From the NCBI RefSeq assembly GCF_001619985.1, contig NW_017264193.1, forward strand, positions 1,865,726-1,929,725: 64,000 nucleotides of DNA, written 5' to 3'. Positions 33,246 through 43,537 of this stretch are shown here, in pieces. The stretch comes from Xylona heveae TC161. Lineage: Eukaryota; Ascomycota; Xylonomycetes; Xylonales; Xylonaceae. The notes under the pieces are model-generated. The model was not told the DNA's origin and searched no databases. It was given only the letters and a program-made list of their open reading frames with translations. How positions within the stretch are numbered: the first letter of the stretch is position 1; each line of letters begins with the position of its first letter. The translations under genes were made by a program, and so were the position numbers.

Positions 33246-34245
33246 CTAGCCAATCTTTGCACGCACGTCATCAGGATGAACCCTCCGTCCCGTATGATCA
33301 TAAAATCGTGATGAAACCGTCAGCCACTTATCCTCGTCATATTGTTGAGCAATTTTGAGAAGTAGGAGGGTCTGGTCAGAGCACAAAAATGTCAGTCGGT
33401 CCTTACTCTTCGCTCACGACGGTGACGTTTGTGGGTTTCTTACTTCCTCTATGGAGAATATGTCATCTTCAGCGAGATAGATGTACCGGTCAATCCCGGG
33501 AACGGCCGTAGCCTGCTGCTGAATAGGAGGTGCTTCCTTTTGCTCCGGCTCGCCGGATGGCTTTGCTTCCTCTGCGCTCGAGGAAGCTTGCTTCGAAGCA
33601 TCGGGATTTGTTTCTGTTCCTCCCTGCTGCTGCTGCTTCAACTCTTTAAACCTTCGCCGCAGCTCACTGACACTAATATCCAATAACGCGCTTATTTGCT
33701 TCCAACTCCGATTGTCATCTTTATATTTGAGAAGCTGTGCATCTTTCTCCCCGTCCCAGGAGACTGTATTTGTTGTCGCGGCTGCTTCTTTTGTGGCCTC
33801 TTCTTTTGCCCCATCCGCCTTTGCCTGCTCAGTCTTCGGAGCCTCCGGTTTTGCTTCACTCTCTGGCAATGTTTCCGTTTTGTGTTCTACAGGATTTGCT
33901 TCTTCTGGTATTGGGAGCCCGTAAGGAGCGAATTCTGTGGGAAATAGAGGAGGCTGAGCTACTCCAACTGGAGGAGGTGGAGCTGCGACTAGAGGCACAA
34001 ACCCCTGTGGCATGGCCACAACCGGTTGATACTGCTATAAATGATGGTCATTATTATGCAATACTGTAGCGAATATAAAGTCGCAAGTTATGTTTCTGGG
34101 CAGGTAATGTTTGGTTGAAGTTTTTAGGATGACAACCTACCGGAACATAGACCACTTTGGGCCTGTTCAGGCTTCGCGCAGTACGGCCAGTGACGAAGAC
34201 ATCCCAAACTGAGACTTTGACCTTATTTCTATTCTTTCGCTCCAT
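33246..34245 (-). CDS. Myb/SANT-like DNA-binding protein
   Basis: Nuclear regulator candidate, about 273 residues. CDS joins 34141-34245, 33444-34034 and 33246-33371 (minus). A SANT/Myb-like helix-turn-helix unit is visible in VSWDGEKDAQLLKYKDDNRS followed by WKQISALLDISVSELRRRFKEL. A second, shorter unit is created by the last splice (DIFSIEE joined to TLLLLKIAQQYDEDKWLTVS). Between them lies a charged, Gln/Glu-rich linker; the region before the first unit is Pro/Glu/Lys-rich. The start at 34245 (MERKNRNKVKV) is the first in-frame ATG. The open frame continues upstream without an ATG to about 34305, so an extra 5' exon is possible. Divergent from the p24 gene. Target genes cannot be inferred. 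Confidence 0.65.
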
Positions 34246-34889
34246 GCTTGCCCAAGTAATCCTATTTTCAAGAGCTAATTGGAGGAGCTCTGGAGTGTTA
34301 ATCAAATATTTAAACGTTGTAGAGCTCCGTGTAGAATTTTATCGTGGATGGTAGGTCAGCTGCATTGGGGAACGCGCAAAATAGATGATCTTGTGTTTGC
34401 CTAAAAAGTAATGAATGGAATTGTCTGTGTTTCGATCCGTGAAGGTCTTCAGCGACCTCGATGTAGAGCTCATATGATCTTAACTCAAAATAGCCGTGGT
34501 TTGCTTTGGGAATCTTCGAGGTGCATGTATTCATTTACAGTCATTGATTCTTCCAGATACCAGATACGTTCGACAAGATACATTACAAGATGACATGCAT
34601 ACTAAATAACATACCAAGATATGATATGCTTTCACGTTCGATACACGAAATGGATATTCGAAACATCATTTGTAGGGAAATAGTGTAAACATTGAAGTTG
34701 ATATACTGAGCTTCTACGCTAATCCTTTTCGGGACATAGCGAGTTGACCTCCAGGTTGACACTCGAACATTTGGCATCGACAGTAAACGCGACCTCGTGA
34801 AGAGTACGAAACCCCTTCGACTATTTTCCAATAATTATCAAAATTCAACAGTCTCACCTGCTCCATTCTCCGACGGGACTGTCTCCACG
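34246..34889. promoter_or_regulatory. Divergent promoter region between Myb-like and p24 genes
   Basis: This 644 bp separates the two starts. A possible extra 5' exon of the Myb-like gene may lie just upstream of 34245. No other feature seen. Confidence 0.4.
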
Positions 34890-35819
34890 ATGCGGTTCTC
34901 CGCTCTCGCCGCCTTCACGGCCCTGACCAGCCTTTTCGGGGTGTCTCTGGCCCACAACATCCAGCTTCGCGCGCATTCAAGGGAATGCTTCCACGAGTCA
35001 CTACACAAGGATGATAAGATGACAGTGACTTTTCAAGTCGGTGACCGAGAGTTTGGTGGAAGTGGTAACTTGGAAATTGATTTTTGGGTGCGTTTCCACT
35101 TGCCTTCAGGGTAGACGAGCTTTATGCGGGAAGAATCACTGCCTTTACTTCAGCCTGTCTTGGACTCTACGCGTTTTTTGTCATCCTTTGACGGAACTCC
35201 AAACCAAGAATGTATTCTTCAATGGTGTAGCTAAGGCGTTTGGTATTTGCAGATTCAAGACCCTCGCAACGGCTACCAGACGCACCATCGTGGCGTCTCC
35301 TCCGGAGACCATTCCTTTATTGCTGCTCTTGATGGTCGATACGTATATTGCTTCAGCAACGAGAACTGGGTTGCCAGCACAAAGGAGGTTTCCTTCAACG
35401 TTCACGGAATTGTATACGTCTCTGAAGATGACGCTTCCAACGATCCTCTTGAAGCCGAAGGTATGGCAGGCTTATTTCAGTCATGGATGACGCAACGAGG
35501 AATACCCTTGGTATACTAGGAGACATGCGCTGACGAGAAAATCTGTAGTGCGCGCCCTATCCGAGCTGCTGGCACAGGTGAAAGACGAGCAATCCTACAT
35601 TGTGGTCCGAGAACGAACGCACAGAAATACGGCTGAGAGTACAAACGCGCGGGTGAAATGGTGGAGTATCTTCCAGCTTTTTGTCTTGGGTGGAGAGGGC
35701 ATCTTTCAAGTCTGGTGGCTGAAGCGTTTCTTCGAAGTAAGGAAGCAAGCCCTTCCCCTTGAAGCCAGAACTCCTTAAATATCCATACTGATCTCGACTA
35801 GGTGAAGCGAGTGGTCTAG
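34890..35819 (+). CDS. emp24: p24 family ER-Golgi cargo receptor (Emp24 type)
   Basis: Type I membrane protein of COPII vesicles that sorts GPI-anchored and other cargo between ER and Golgi. CDS joins 34890-35087, 35253-35460, 35549-35736 and 35802-35819, 203 residues, the same length as yeast Emp24. Residues 1-20 are a signal peptide ending SLFGVSLA before HNIQL. The GOLD domain follows (ECFHE, then FWIQDPRNGY), with the two Cys expected for its disulfide. A short coiled coil (RALSELLAQVKDEQSY) leads to the membrane segment IFQLFVLGGEGIFQVWWL. The last exon is only 18 bases and gives the cytosolic end FFEVKRVV: a diphenylalanine COPII signal with a terminal Val pair. Several GPI-protein cargo candidates (Crh, Cu-SOD) lie in this window. 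Confidence 0.92.
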
Positions 35820-36112
35820 CCAAAGGCTTAATTATGTGTTCCATATTTCCCTAGAAAGACGATTTTATTTGATATGGCATGCCATCACGAGAGTTTTGCA
35901 TCCTATACTTAGGGCTTGTTATTTTTAAAGAGGTCAAAAGAATATACAATTCAATCAACATTTGAGAGTCACCTCTAACGAGCAAATTCTATGATTAGTA
36001 GAGCGACAGTGATCGGCCGCTTCCCCCACTCACCACAGATATATACAAAGCCTTAAATCATTTTCGACCCCATGGAATATTTATGACTATTGAGCCTGGG
36101 AGATCCTTTGAG
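35820..36112. other. Convergent intergenic region
   Basis: Short A/T-rich 3' flank between the p24 gene (+) and the PSI-like gene (-). No gene seen. Confidence 0.45.
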
Positions 36113-36931
36113 CTACTCACTGCTCAGTAATCCTGTCTCTTCATTTATAGCCTCCCTTCTCTCGTCACTTGTGGTTCCATCCGTAGCTTTTGACCTCCTC
36201 CAAATCCACTCCCAGGATCGTTCATGCGCCCTTGGCCAACCAAATTTGCAGGACCTTTTCCAACGTCCATTTCGAAATATACCATGCAATCGACCTCCTG
36301 GTCGACAGCACTTCCGCCAAGTCCACATAGTAAACCAAACCAGAAATACTATCGCAAGCGCTACAAAGAAAGAAACGACGGTGCTTACGGCCGTTACGCT
36401 CGAAATGCCACAGCCAGTCCCTCGTGCGCGCATTTCCCATCGCTCAGTCGAGAGTGGACATGTTCCAATTGCAAGCAATGGAATGGCATGGGTGTTCGGA
36501 ACACATGTTGAAGACTGCCTCTTAATTAGCCCGCCACCCAAACAGGTCCTGGGGATCACACATTTCAAGATTTTCAAGATGAATGTATTGCGGATGAACA
36601 GAAAGAGAACAGTAGATGAGACACATACAATTGGGCACCAGCTACATCTACCCTTTGCTCTATGTTGGGTGGATGCTCTCAAGCTAGGATTCTCGTCCCC
36701 AAGCTCTGCGCTGGTAGCTCCGTCTATCTTCACACGCAGACATGCGGAGCAGGATGTTTCGCGCCAGCAGGCACGAATAAGTAGGTCTTCGTCTCCGCCA
36801 GGACTTATCGCATTCAAGCCACTAGATGAATTGAACGCCGTTGCGGGACTAAATTCTGAAGGGATTGATCCAGTGGGGAAATTTGTATCTATTCCTTCAG
36901 CGCAGGAATGCGAACTGAGTGGTAGATGCAT
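36113..36931 (-). CDS. PSI-like single-pass membrane protein, uncharacterised
   Basis: The open frame reads through, but two segments look like introns whose lengths are multiples of three: 36515-36628 (114 bp, GTATGT donor) and, less surely, 36653-36733 (81 bp, GTGAAG donor). With both removed the protein is about 207 residues with a compact Cys cluster: CWRETSCSACLR, CSWCPISSTC, then TCPLSTERWEMRARGTGC. This resembles the Cys-rich PSI-type module of a fungal membrane-protein family. A single membrane segment follows (TVVSFFVALAIVFLVWFTMW), then a basic cytosolic tail with a GW motif and a terminal ETGLLSSE. No signal peptide is seen at the ATG (36931), and a stop lies just upstream in frame, so a 5' exon is probably missing from this model. 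Function unknown. Confidence 0.55.
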   Translation of the reverse strand: MHLPLSSHSCAEGIDTNFPTGSIPSEFSPATAFNSSSGLNAISPGGDEDLLIRACWRETSCSACLRVKIDGATSAELGDENPSLRASTQHRAKGRCSWCPIVCVSSTVLFLFIRNTFILKILKCVIPRTCLGGGLIKRQSSTCVPNTHAIPLLAIGTCPLSTERWEMRARGTGCGISSVTAVSTVVSFFVALAIVFLVWFTMWTWRKCCRPGGRLHGIFRNGRWKRSCKFGWPRAHERSWEWIWRRSKATDGTTSDERREAINEETGLLSSE

Positions 36932-37697
36932 TTAAACGCCAGTATATACGAGCGCAGAAGGATCCGATATATAACTTGGGAGTATCAGGAATGGAAGATA
37001 CTGATGAAGATATTGTACAGCAAGACGCAATCGTAAGGGTATCATGTGTTTTCTCGATCTGGCGCGTTCAATGGGTTTTCGCAAAGACCTGAAGGATTTC
37101 CAAAGGAGGATGAAAACAGTTCATTGAAATGATATCAATGAGGATTATCACGAAATTAACTTTTCGGATATATAACGACTCAGTCAATGATATGAGTGGC
37201 CCTTATGTGCCTTGCTCAAAAGGCTGCGATGCTAATTGCACTGCCAGTGATTGTGGAATGCCTTCGTCCCCAGAGTACCCAGCGCATCCCCAGCGGGGCC
37301 CTTATCCGGAAATCGCGATAACGCTGCTAGTCTCGGGCAGGCCCGGGCGGTTGCGAAGGCTAAATGCGGGTATAATATGACCGAAAGGGGTGTGGTGCTC
37401 TAGCGAACGAGTGGACCTTTAGAGTGTAGATGTCATCTATGTGGTAGATGAGGTGCTTGCAGTTGGAGCTCTACTTAAGTCGAGACCACTGCACTCACAA
37501 GAGAGAAAATCGGACTCTGCACCTTTCTGCATTCTCATATCTCTTTGGGCAAAATAAGAGGAATAAAGAAATTACAAAAATTTATCGAGTCGCTGATGCT
37601 TAAGTACTATGTGAGAAACCTTCAGTTTGATGTTGACACGATCTTGCTTCCATTGAGTTCAGAATTTTATGTATTTTCTTTTGGCTATAAATGCTTT
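36932..37697. other. Intergenic, no gene seen
   Basis: This 766 bp lies between two minus-strand genes. It may contain the missing first exon of the PSI-like gene; I could not place one with matching phase. Confidence 0.4.
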
Positions 37698-38612
37698 CTA
37701 CCCACTGTGAACGACTTTCGTCATATCTGCAACTCCGAATTTGCATGATTTGCTGTTCTTTGTCTGTATCAGTTCAACTGGCAGGGTTTCTTCCTTTTCT
37801 TCCCTGGGATCTCGATCTGCGATGCGAAGGACCAGGTCATTTACTTGTCCTTCTTCCGACTCTACTTCTTTCCATTTGAGCGCTTGGCTGCCACCAACCC
37901 ACCATGCTGCAGCCTTGATAATCTGCATGACGATTCGCAGCTCATGCTTATCTCGAGGAGCATACACCATGACGAAGCCTATTGGTACAAACCGGCTCAG
38001 CCAACCTCCCTTAGCCAAAGGATGTCTTTCACCCCACCGGTTTTCGATTATAAGCTTGGCATCAGCAGGATGAAGGGTCATATGAAGACTGCCGTCGCTG
38101 GGATGAGCGTGGCATATCTCGCCGTTGCAGGTCCGGTTGAGTGGTGTCGTCGCGAACAATCCCGTTCCATGCTTTTCGAAACAAGACGTGCCAAGGCCAA
38201 GAGTGCCTCTCGACTGCAGTGATAGAGCGCGGATTGCATACGAAAGATGCAAGAAATTCTCCTGTGTACCTCTATGAGTCGTCTGTCTATGAGGAGCGAT
38301 ACCAGTGACACTGGGGCGACGACCCGTTCGTTTTGGGAGGCTAAATAAATAACCTGACTGCGGCTCGAGGTTCGCTGGGACGGGTGCAGCAACACAAGGA
38401 TCTCGAAGAGCGAAGAGGCGCAAGAAGGTAATCTTTAGGTATCCGAGAAAGTTGCAAGACGTACCCCCGGGACCAAGACTGACGAATGCTATATAGTCCG
38501 TCCATATGAGATAAATCACTGGGAGACTAAGGCAGATGGCGAGGAATGCGATGGGATCCACTCCCGGAAGAGATCCAACTCCTTCCCTATGACGAAAGTG
38601 CCAGTCAATCAT
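37698..38612 (-). CDS. Fungal luciferase-domain membrane protein
   Basis: Single-exon gene, 304 residues, starting at MIDWHFRHREGV. A membrane segment lies at about residues 21-45 (AFLAICLSLPVIYLIWTDY). The conserved C-terminal block NGEICHAHPSDGSLHMTLHP followed by AKLIIENRWGERHPLA and GFVMVYAPRDKHEL is that of the so-called luciferase domain found in many fungal proteins of unknown function. The His residues in CHAHPSDGSLH are the best candidates for an active or metal site. The name does not imply light production. The end KFGVADMTKVVHSG extends somewhat past the domain. Promoter sequence lies to the right (38613 onward). Confidence 0.75.
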   Translation of the reverse strand: MIDWHFRHREGVGSLPGVDPIAFLAICLSLPVIYLIWTDYIAFVSLGPGGTSCNFLGYLKITFLRLFALRDPCVAAPVPANLEPQSGYLFSLPKRTGRRPSVTGIAPHRQTTHRGTQENFLHLSYAIRALSLQSRGTLGLGTSCFEKHGTGLFATTPLNRTCNGEICHAHPSDGSLHMTLHPADAKLIIENRWGERHPLAKGGWLSRFVPIGFVMVYAPRDKHELRIVMQIIKAAAWWVGGSQALKWKEVESEEGQVNDLVLRIADRDPREEKEETLPVELIQTKNSKSCKFGVADMTKVVHSG

Positions 38613-40917
38613 ATCGGCGAAAGATTGTTTTGAACGTTGGATCTCAAAGGTGATCACTCGCGAGGTTGAGGGAGAAGAACGTCAAGCAACAAAGCCATCG
38701 AGGAACCTAAAATATTTGGCTCTACTCAGATCTGGATGTCGACTTCCTCTGCCATGAAGTCATAAGCTGACTTCACGTCGAGCTGAGATTTGGCCGTCAG
38801 GAGGGAATATTGCTGTGCACAGAGCTTCACTCCTCGGTTCCAATGTGATCTACTCTCCATTAACGGGGGAAAAAACACAAGCCTTAAGTTATGCTGACCG
38901 AACTAATGAAAGCTTAGTACTCGGCAAGAATGGGAGTTGATATCTCGAGAAGAACCTAAGGATGATTGGCTGGAGTTGAGGAATTTCGTTCCTTATCTCT
39001 TCTACGTCGACAGAAAGTATTACAACTCAGTAATGAACACAGCTATATTTGTTATTAAATGACCCTCGAGTCGAGCGCTGACGATGATCAGGCGCATCTT
39101 CAGCTGCAATCCCTTTTCCCCGCCAAAATTAAGCTCTGCACGACACGGGTCCATGTACAAGCGCTGCTTTCAAGTGCAACGCCAATAGAGTTGGCCAATC
39201 ATCATGTTCTGTTGCTTTTACGATTTGAATCATTTGATAGCTTCTACCCAATTGGTTTGTGACTGTTGGTTTCAGTTATGGTTTGGCCTAGCGGCGCCAG
39301 CTGCTCGTCACAACCACGTCAGACCTGTAGAAAAGGAGCGATAGCGTAGCTCAAACGAGCTTAGCATCTCTCCCCATTTGCTTGCGCATTGCCATCGGGG
39401 ATTAACATGTCCAACCTATCATAGACGGAGAGAAACTGGAAGACAATTTTATTGAATATTTTCAATTGCTTCGATCACTGGTGAAAATGAAAGCAATGTT
39501 AAAATTGGAAATAGGAAAGGCCTTATCTGCTGTTGTTAGGCGAACATCTCGGCAGACAGGACATCCTGAGTTCGAATGTGGGGTTAGCGAACCTACCCCA
39601 GCCTTTACTCTGTGCCTACTTGCGGGGTGAAATGCAGCGAATCTTGTAAATCAAGAAGGGCACGAGACCATGTGCTCAGTCAGATCCAAAGTAAGACATA
39701 CAATACTTGAAATGATCCTACATCTCATCCTCGCTCTCAATATTCTAGGAATGCATTTACTGAGAACATATGATCCCAATAGAAGGCTTTAGATACTACG
39801 CAGGACAAGCTTCGACTGCTTTGATCAATTCTTCCCCAAAAAGCATTCTCAGAACATGTCTACTCTCGACCATTGTCTCGGTGCACGCTTGATTGAAGCT
39901 GCGCATTGGACGATTAACTATAGGGACGATAATCTCGTCCAGGGACATCGCCCTAGAGAGGCTGTCAAACAGCATAGTGTCTCCGCAATGTGTCGCTCAA
40001 AATCAGCCTACTGCAGCAAGGTAACGATACATATCGATAAATACAGTCTTTGACAGTATCAGAAGACAACAATTACAGTTGGGAGATAGTTCCTGAGGAG
40101 AACAATAATCATGTTCTACTGTGATTTCTTCCAGTCATAAAACGTCGTCAGCTTCTTCGCGGCGTGGTCGTCATCAGCGCAACAACTTGTCGAGACAGCG
40201 CTAGTCTCGGCTCGCTCTCGTCAGGTCGCCCAGCACCTCTGCTGTTCCCTCGCTTGGACAAACAAGCCGTGGCTCGCTGTTTTCCGCCAAGGCAATAGAG
40301 TGGAGCAGATACAAGGGACTTGACGAATCACGCCGCAAGCACGTGCAGAAAAGTCAGTGCACCCAATGAAAAGCAAGAAGATCGAGTACAGATCTGCAGT
40401 ACCTATACTGTATCGGGTGTGTACCATCGATGATGGCCTTGCTCGTTCGCGACAAAAGTTCTTGGCAGCTTCCGCACTTGGCCATCCAAACCGCAGTCGG
40501 CGTCGTCCCTAACAACCGCTAGCGGCCATCACACAGGGGTGGAGATTTACAGACGCTCACAATCATTTGATGTTCGTCGATTTGTGTGGGCCGACCCCAT
40601 CTTTTGCGATGCTTGCTACTCGGACAAGCACCACTCACGCAGCATACCTTTGCGCTGTAACTTGTGTTTTGTTGTTCAAGGCAATTGGTTCAGCCGACAG
40701 ACAGTCTCGCTGCTTTGTTGACATTTCCTGATCCCACACAAGGCGACAATTGTCTGCTCCTTTTTTTGTTGAAAAGAATTAAACCCTCAATCTAGCCACA
40801 CGCTCACAGCGTGCGCATGGTCGATCCGTCCTGGATATTTGACATTGTCATTATTGTCCGCTGAACGGACCACCTCACCGTACAATCTGTGCGTGCCTGT
40901 ACTCGCATTGGCCAACG
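38613..40917. other. Intergenic 2.3 kb, divergent promoters
   Basis: Separates the luciferase-domain gene (-) and the DUF3405 gene (+). Frames are short and motif-free. The CT-rich stretch typical of leaders is weak here. No RNA gene could be supported. Confidence 0.4.
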
Positions 40918-43350
40918 ATGGCGGGATCTGGGCTCTTCAACTCCCTGTCCATCGCAAAGCGAGACCGCCGCAGTCGGTATACTTCCGTTCCCTCCGAAGA
41001 GTCGCGCTCTACCAACCACTCTGCCGATCTCGAGAAGCATGCATATTCCAGTCGACCGTCGCTAGAGACTTCAGATTACGACTCCTCCTCGACATATTCG
41101 TCCAGGACGCCCTCGGACTCGTTGCGCCCAATGCTTCGCGCTTCCGCCTTGAGGCGCAAAGCCTCATCCTATCACTTTAGAATTCCTCGGGTCACTACAA
41201 GATTTCTGTGTCTTGCCCTGGCGTCAACCATTCTTTTGTTCATGTTTACATTGGTACGGATGAGCTGGACGTCGGCGAAGCTCGTCGAAAAGGGCATCGG
41301 AATCAAACCTCCACCCAAACCCGCCGTATGGGAGGATTTTCCTTTCCTGACAAGATACTATGGCGGCATCAGAACACTGGTCCCTCGGAAGGAGAATGTG
41401 CCAGAGTACCCATATGCGAGCGATGAGGAGCCACAAAGCTCTGCACCCGAGTCTCAGAGCGCAGATAATCCGGGAAGTGCAACTCGCCGTGACTCGGTCT
41501 TCCCGTTGAGCAGTGCCTTCAATCCATACCCTGATTACACCTCGGATGCCTATCTGGCGGAATTTCCCTCCGTGTCGCAGTGCTTCCTGGATGCAGACTC
41601 AAAGGTCAGGGTTCCCAAAATCCACTCGTACTCTGGAGTGACGAAAGGGTTCCCCGACCCGGCCATGGGATCTTATGATGTGCTTGGTCTCCGGGACGAC
41701 ATCTGTTTTGATCGCTTCGGCCGGCTAGGCCCCTATGGTTTTGGGTACAGTAAACGAAAGGGCGGTACCGGAGCGGGCTTGTATGGAGATCGGGAAGGAG
41801 CTGAGAATGTCTGGGAAGAGGACGGAGAGGTTGACTATCGAAAAGTCAGCTGGGCAGACGTCCAGAAGAGATGCTTGTCCGCGAATGCCCACCGATTCAA
41901 CAAGCCGAAAGAAGACGACTCGTCCCAAAATGGACTGCGAGAAAGGGATGAAGTGCCACCTGACTTCGCCATTGCAAATTCTACCGGAACTCCTCGATCT
42001 TCTGATGAAAAGAAAAGATTGCCGCGAACCGCTGTCGTCATACGGACCTGGTGGGACTACCAATACAAACCTGAGGACATTTTGATGCTTCGTGCTCTCA
42101 TCTCAGAGCTCTCGTTGCTCTCCGGAGGAGAATATACGGTTCACTTCCTCATACACGTCAAGGACAACAACGTTCAAATATGGGCGGATGAGGATGTCTA
42201 TCAGCAGGTTCTGCGCGATTCGCTCCCCGAAGAGTTCCGTGGAATGGGGACGCTTTGGACGGAACGACAGATTGGTCTAATTTATGGCGGTCTCCATGAT
42301 AGCATGTACCGCAATCTTCCGGTTCACGGAGTGTATCGGAGCTCCATGATGCCAATGCAATGGTTCTCCCATCAACACCCAGAATATGACTACATCTGGA
42401 ATTGGGAAATGGACGTTCGATACACTGGCCAATATTATCATCTCTTTGACAGCGTGACGAGGTGGGCTCGGGAACAGCCGCGGAAAGGCCTCTGGGAGCG
42501 GAGCGGAAGATTCTACGTACCTTCTGTTCACGGCTCTTGGGACGATTTCAAACATATGGTGCGTGTGCAGACCGAGATGGGGACGGACAACCCCAACAAC
42601 ATCTGGAGCGGCAAGAACACTGGAAAGCCGAGGTATCCCGGCGATACGCAAGGAAAGACTGATAAGCCCGTCTGGGGCCCAGAAAGGCCTGAGGATGATG
42701 ATATCGCGACAGAGGAGGATATAATCCCACCAATGTCTTATGAGAAGGACAAGTATGAATGGGGAGTCGGCGAGGATGCTGACCTTATCACCTTTAATCC
42801 TCTCTTCGACCCTGAAGGAACTACCTGGCTGCTCGCTGAAGATGTCACGGGATATAATACGACACGGAAGCTGCCGCCGCGTCGAACCGCGATCATTACT
42901 GCGTCACGGCTTTCTCGACGATTACTCAAGACGATGCACCATGAGACCTCGCTTAAACGACACACGATGTTTTCGGAGATGTGGGCCGCCAGTGTTGCAT
43001 TGCAGCATGGGTTCAAGGCAGTTTATGCTCCGCACCCAGTGTACATTGATCGTAAATGGCCCCCGTCGTACCTGGCCGGCGTTTTCAATGGCGGACGGAA
43101 TGGCGCGACCGGAGGAGCTCGCACGAGCGTTTTTGGAGAGCGAGAACACAACTTTCGCGGCACTACGTGGTATTATAATGCTGGTCATTCGCCCAACCTC
43201 TGGAAACGGTGGCTAGGTCTTCGGGTGGACAACAATGGCGGAGACGAGGCTGAAAAGGCCCAAGAAGGCCGCATGTGCCTCCCCGGTGTTCTCTTGCACC
43301 CTGTCAAAGGTGTCGACTTGGTCATCGAGGGTCGAGCTGATGAAATCTAA
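40918..43350 (+). CDS. DUF3405 type II membrane protein, likely Golgi glycosyltransferase-like
   Basis: Single-exon gene, 810 residues. A Ser-rich cytosolic N-terminus (1-94) precedes one membrane segment at about 95-113 (FLCLALASTILLFMFTLV), giving type II topology as in Golgi enzymes. The large lumenal part contains the DUF3405 core: VVIRTWWDYQYKPEDILMLR, HFLIHVKDN, TLWTERQIGLIYGGLHDS and YDYIWNWEMDVRYTGQYYH. The order of an N-terminal beta-alpha block, an IHVKD loop and an acidic EMD motif suggests a GT-A-like fold, which is an inference. The protein is complete and starts at MAGSGLFNSLSIAKR. Family function is not established to my knowledge. Confidence 0.9.
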   Translation: MAGSGLFNSLSIAKRDRRSRYTSVPSEESRSTNHSADLEKHAYSSRPSLETSDYDSSSTYSSRTPSDSLRPMLRASALRRKASSYHFRIPRVTTRFLCLALASTILLFMFTLVRMSWTSAKLVEKGIGIKPPPKPAVWEDFPFLTRYYGGIRTLVPRKENVPEYPYASDEEPQSSAPESQSADNPGSATRRDSVFPLSSAFNPYPDYTSDAYLAEFPSVSQCFLDADSKVRVPKIHSYSGVTKGFPDPAMGSYDVLGLRDDICFDRFGRLGPYGFGYSKRKGGTGAGLYGDREGAENVWEEDGEVDYRKVSWADVQKRCLSANAHRFNKPKEDDSSQNGLRERDEVPPDFAIANSTGTPRSSDEKKRLPRTAVVIRTWWDYQYKPEDILMLRALISELSLLSGGEYTVHFLIHVKDNNVQIWADEDVYQQVLRDSLPEEFRGMGTLWTERQIGLIYGGLHDSMYRNLPVHGVYRSSMMPMQWFSHQHPEYDYIWNWEMDVRYTGQYYHLFDSVTRWAREQPRKGLWERSGRFYVPSVHGSWDDFKHMVRVQTEMGTDNPNNIWSGKNTGKPRYPGDTQGKTDKPVWGPERPEDDDIATEEDIIPPMSYEKDKYEWGVGEDADLITFNPLFDPEGTTWLLAEDVTGYNTTRKLPPRRTAIITASRLSRRLLKTMHHETSLKRHTMFSEMWAASVALQHGFKAVYAPHPVYIDRKWPPSYLAGVFNGGRNGATGGARTSVFGEREHNFRGTTWYYNAGHSPNLWKRWLGLRVDNNGGDEAEKAQEGRMCLPGVLLHPVKGVDLVIEGRADEI

Positions 43351-43504
43351 TGAGCGATAATGATGATGATGATAATAATGGTATCATTGCAAGGGCTGTA
43401 CGATTTCGGCATCATATACGGGCAGGCCCCGGCCATATAATTTCCATGTTTTTTTTGTACATGAACTGTCCACATTCTTCAACCATGAGCAAATAGCGGC
43501 GTTT

Positions 43505-43537
<33 letters not shown>

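Noticed and set aside
36090-36935. 281-codon plus-strand frame
   Set aside because: It is antisense to the PSI-like gene, begins at TTG and has no recognisable motif. The minus-strand frame has a membrane segment and an ordered Cys pattern.
39531-39600. tRNA-like TTCGAAT loop sequence
   Set aside because: Flanking bases do not pair into a T-arm or acceptor stem, so no cloverleaf could be drawn.
43507-43537. Poly-T run as the tail of a retroposed element
   Set aside because: No adjacent element body or target-site duplication was seen; simple slippage is sufficient.
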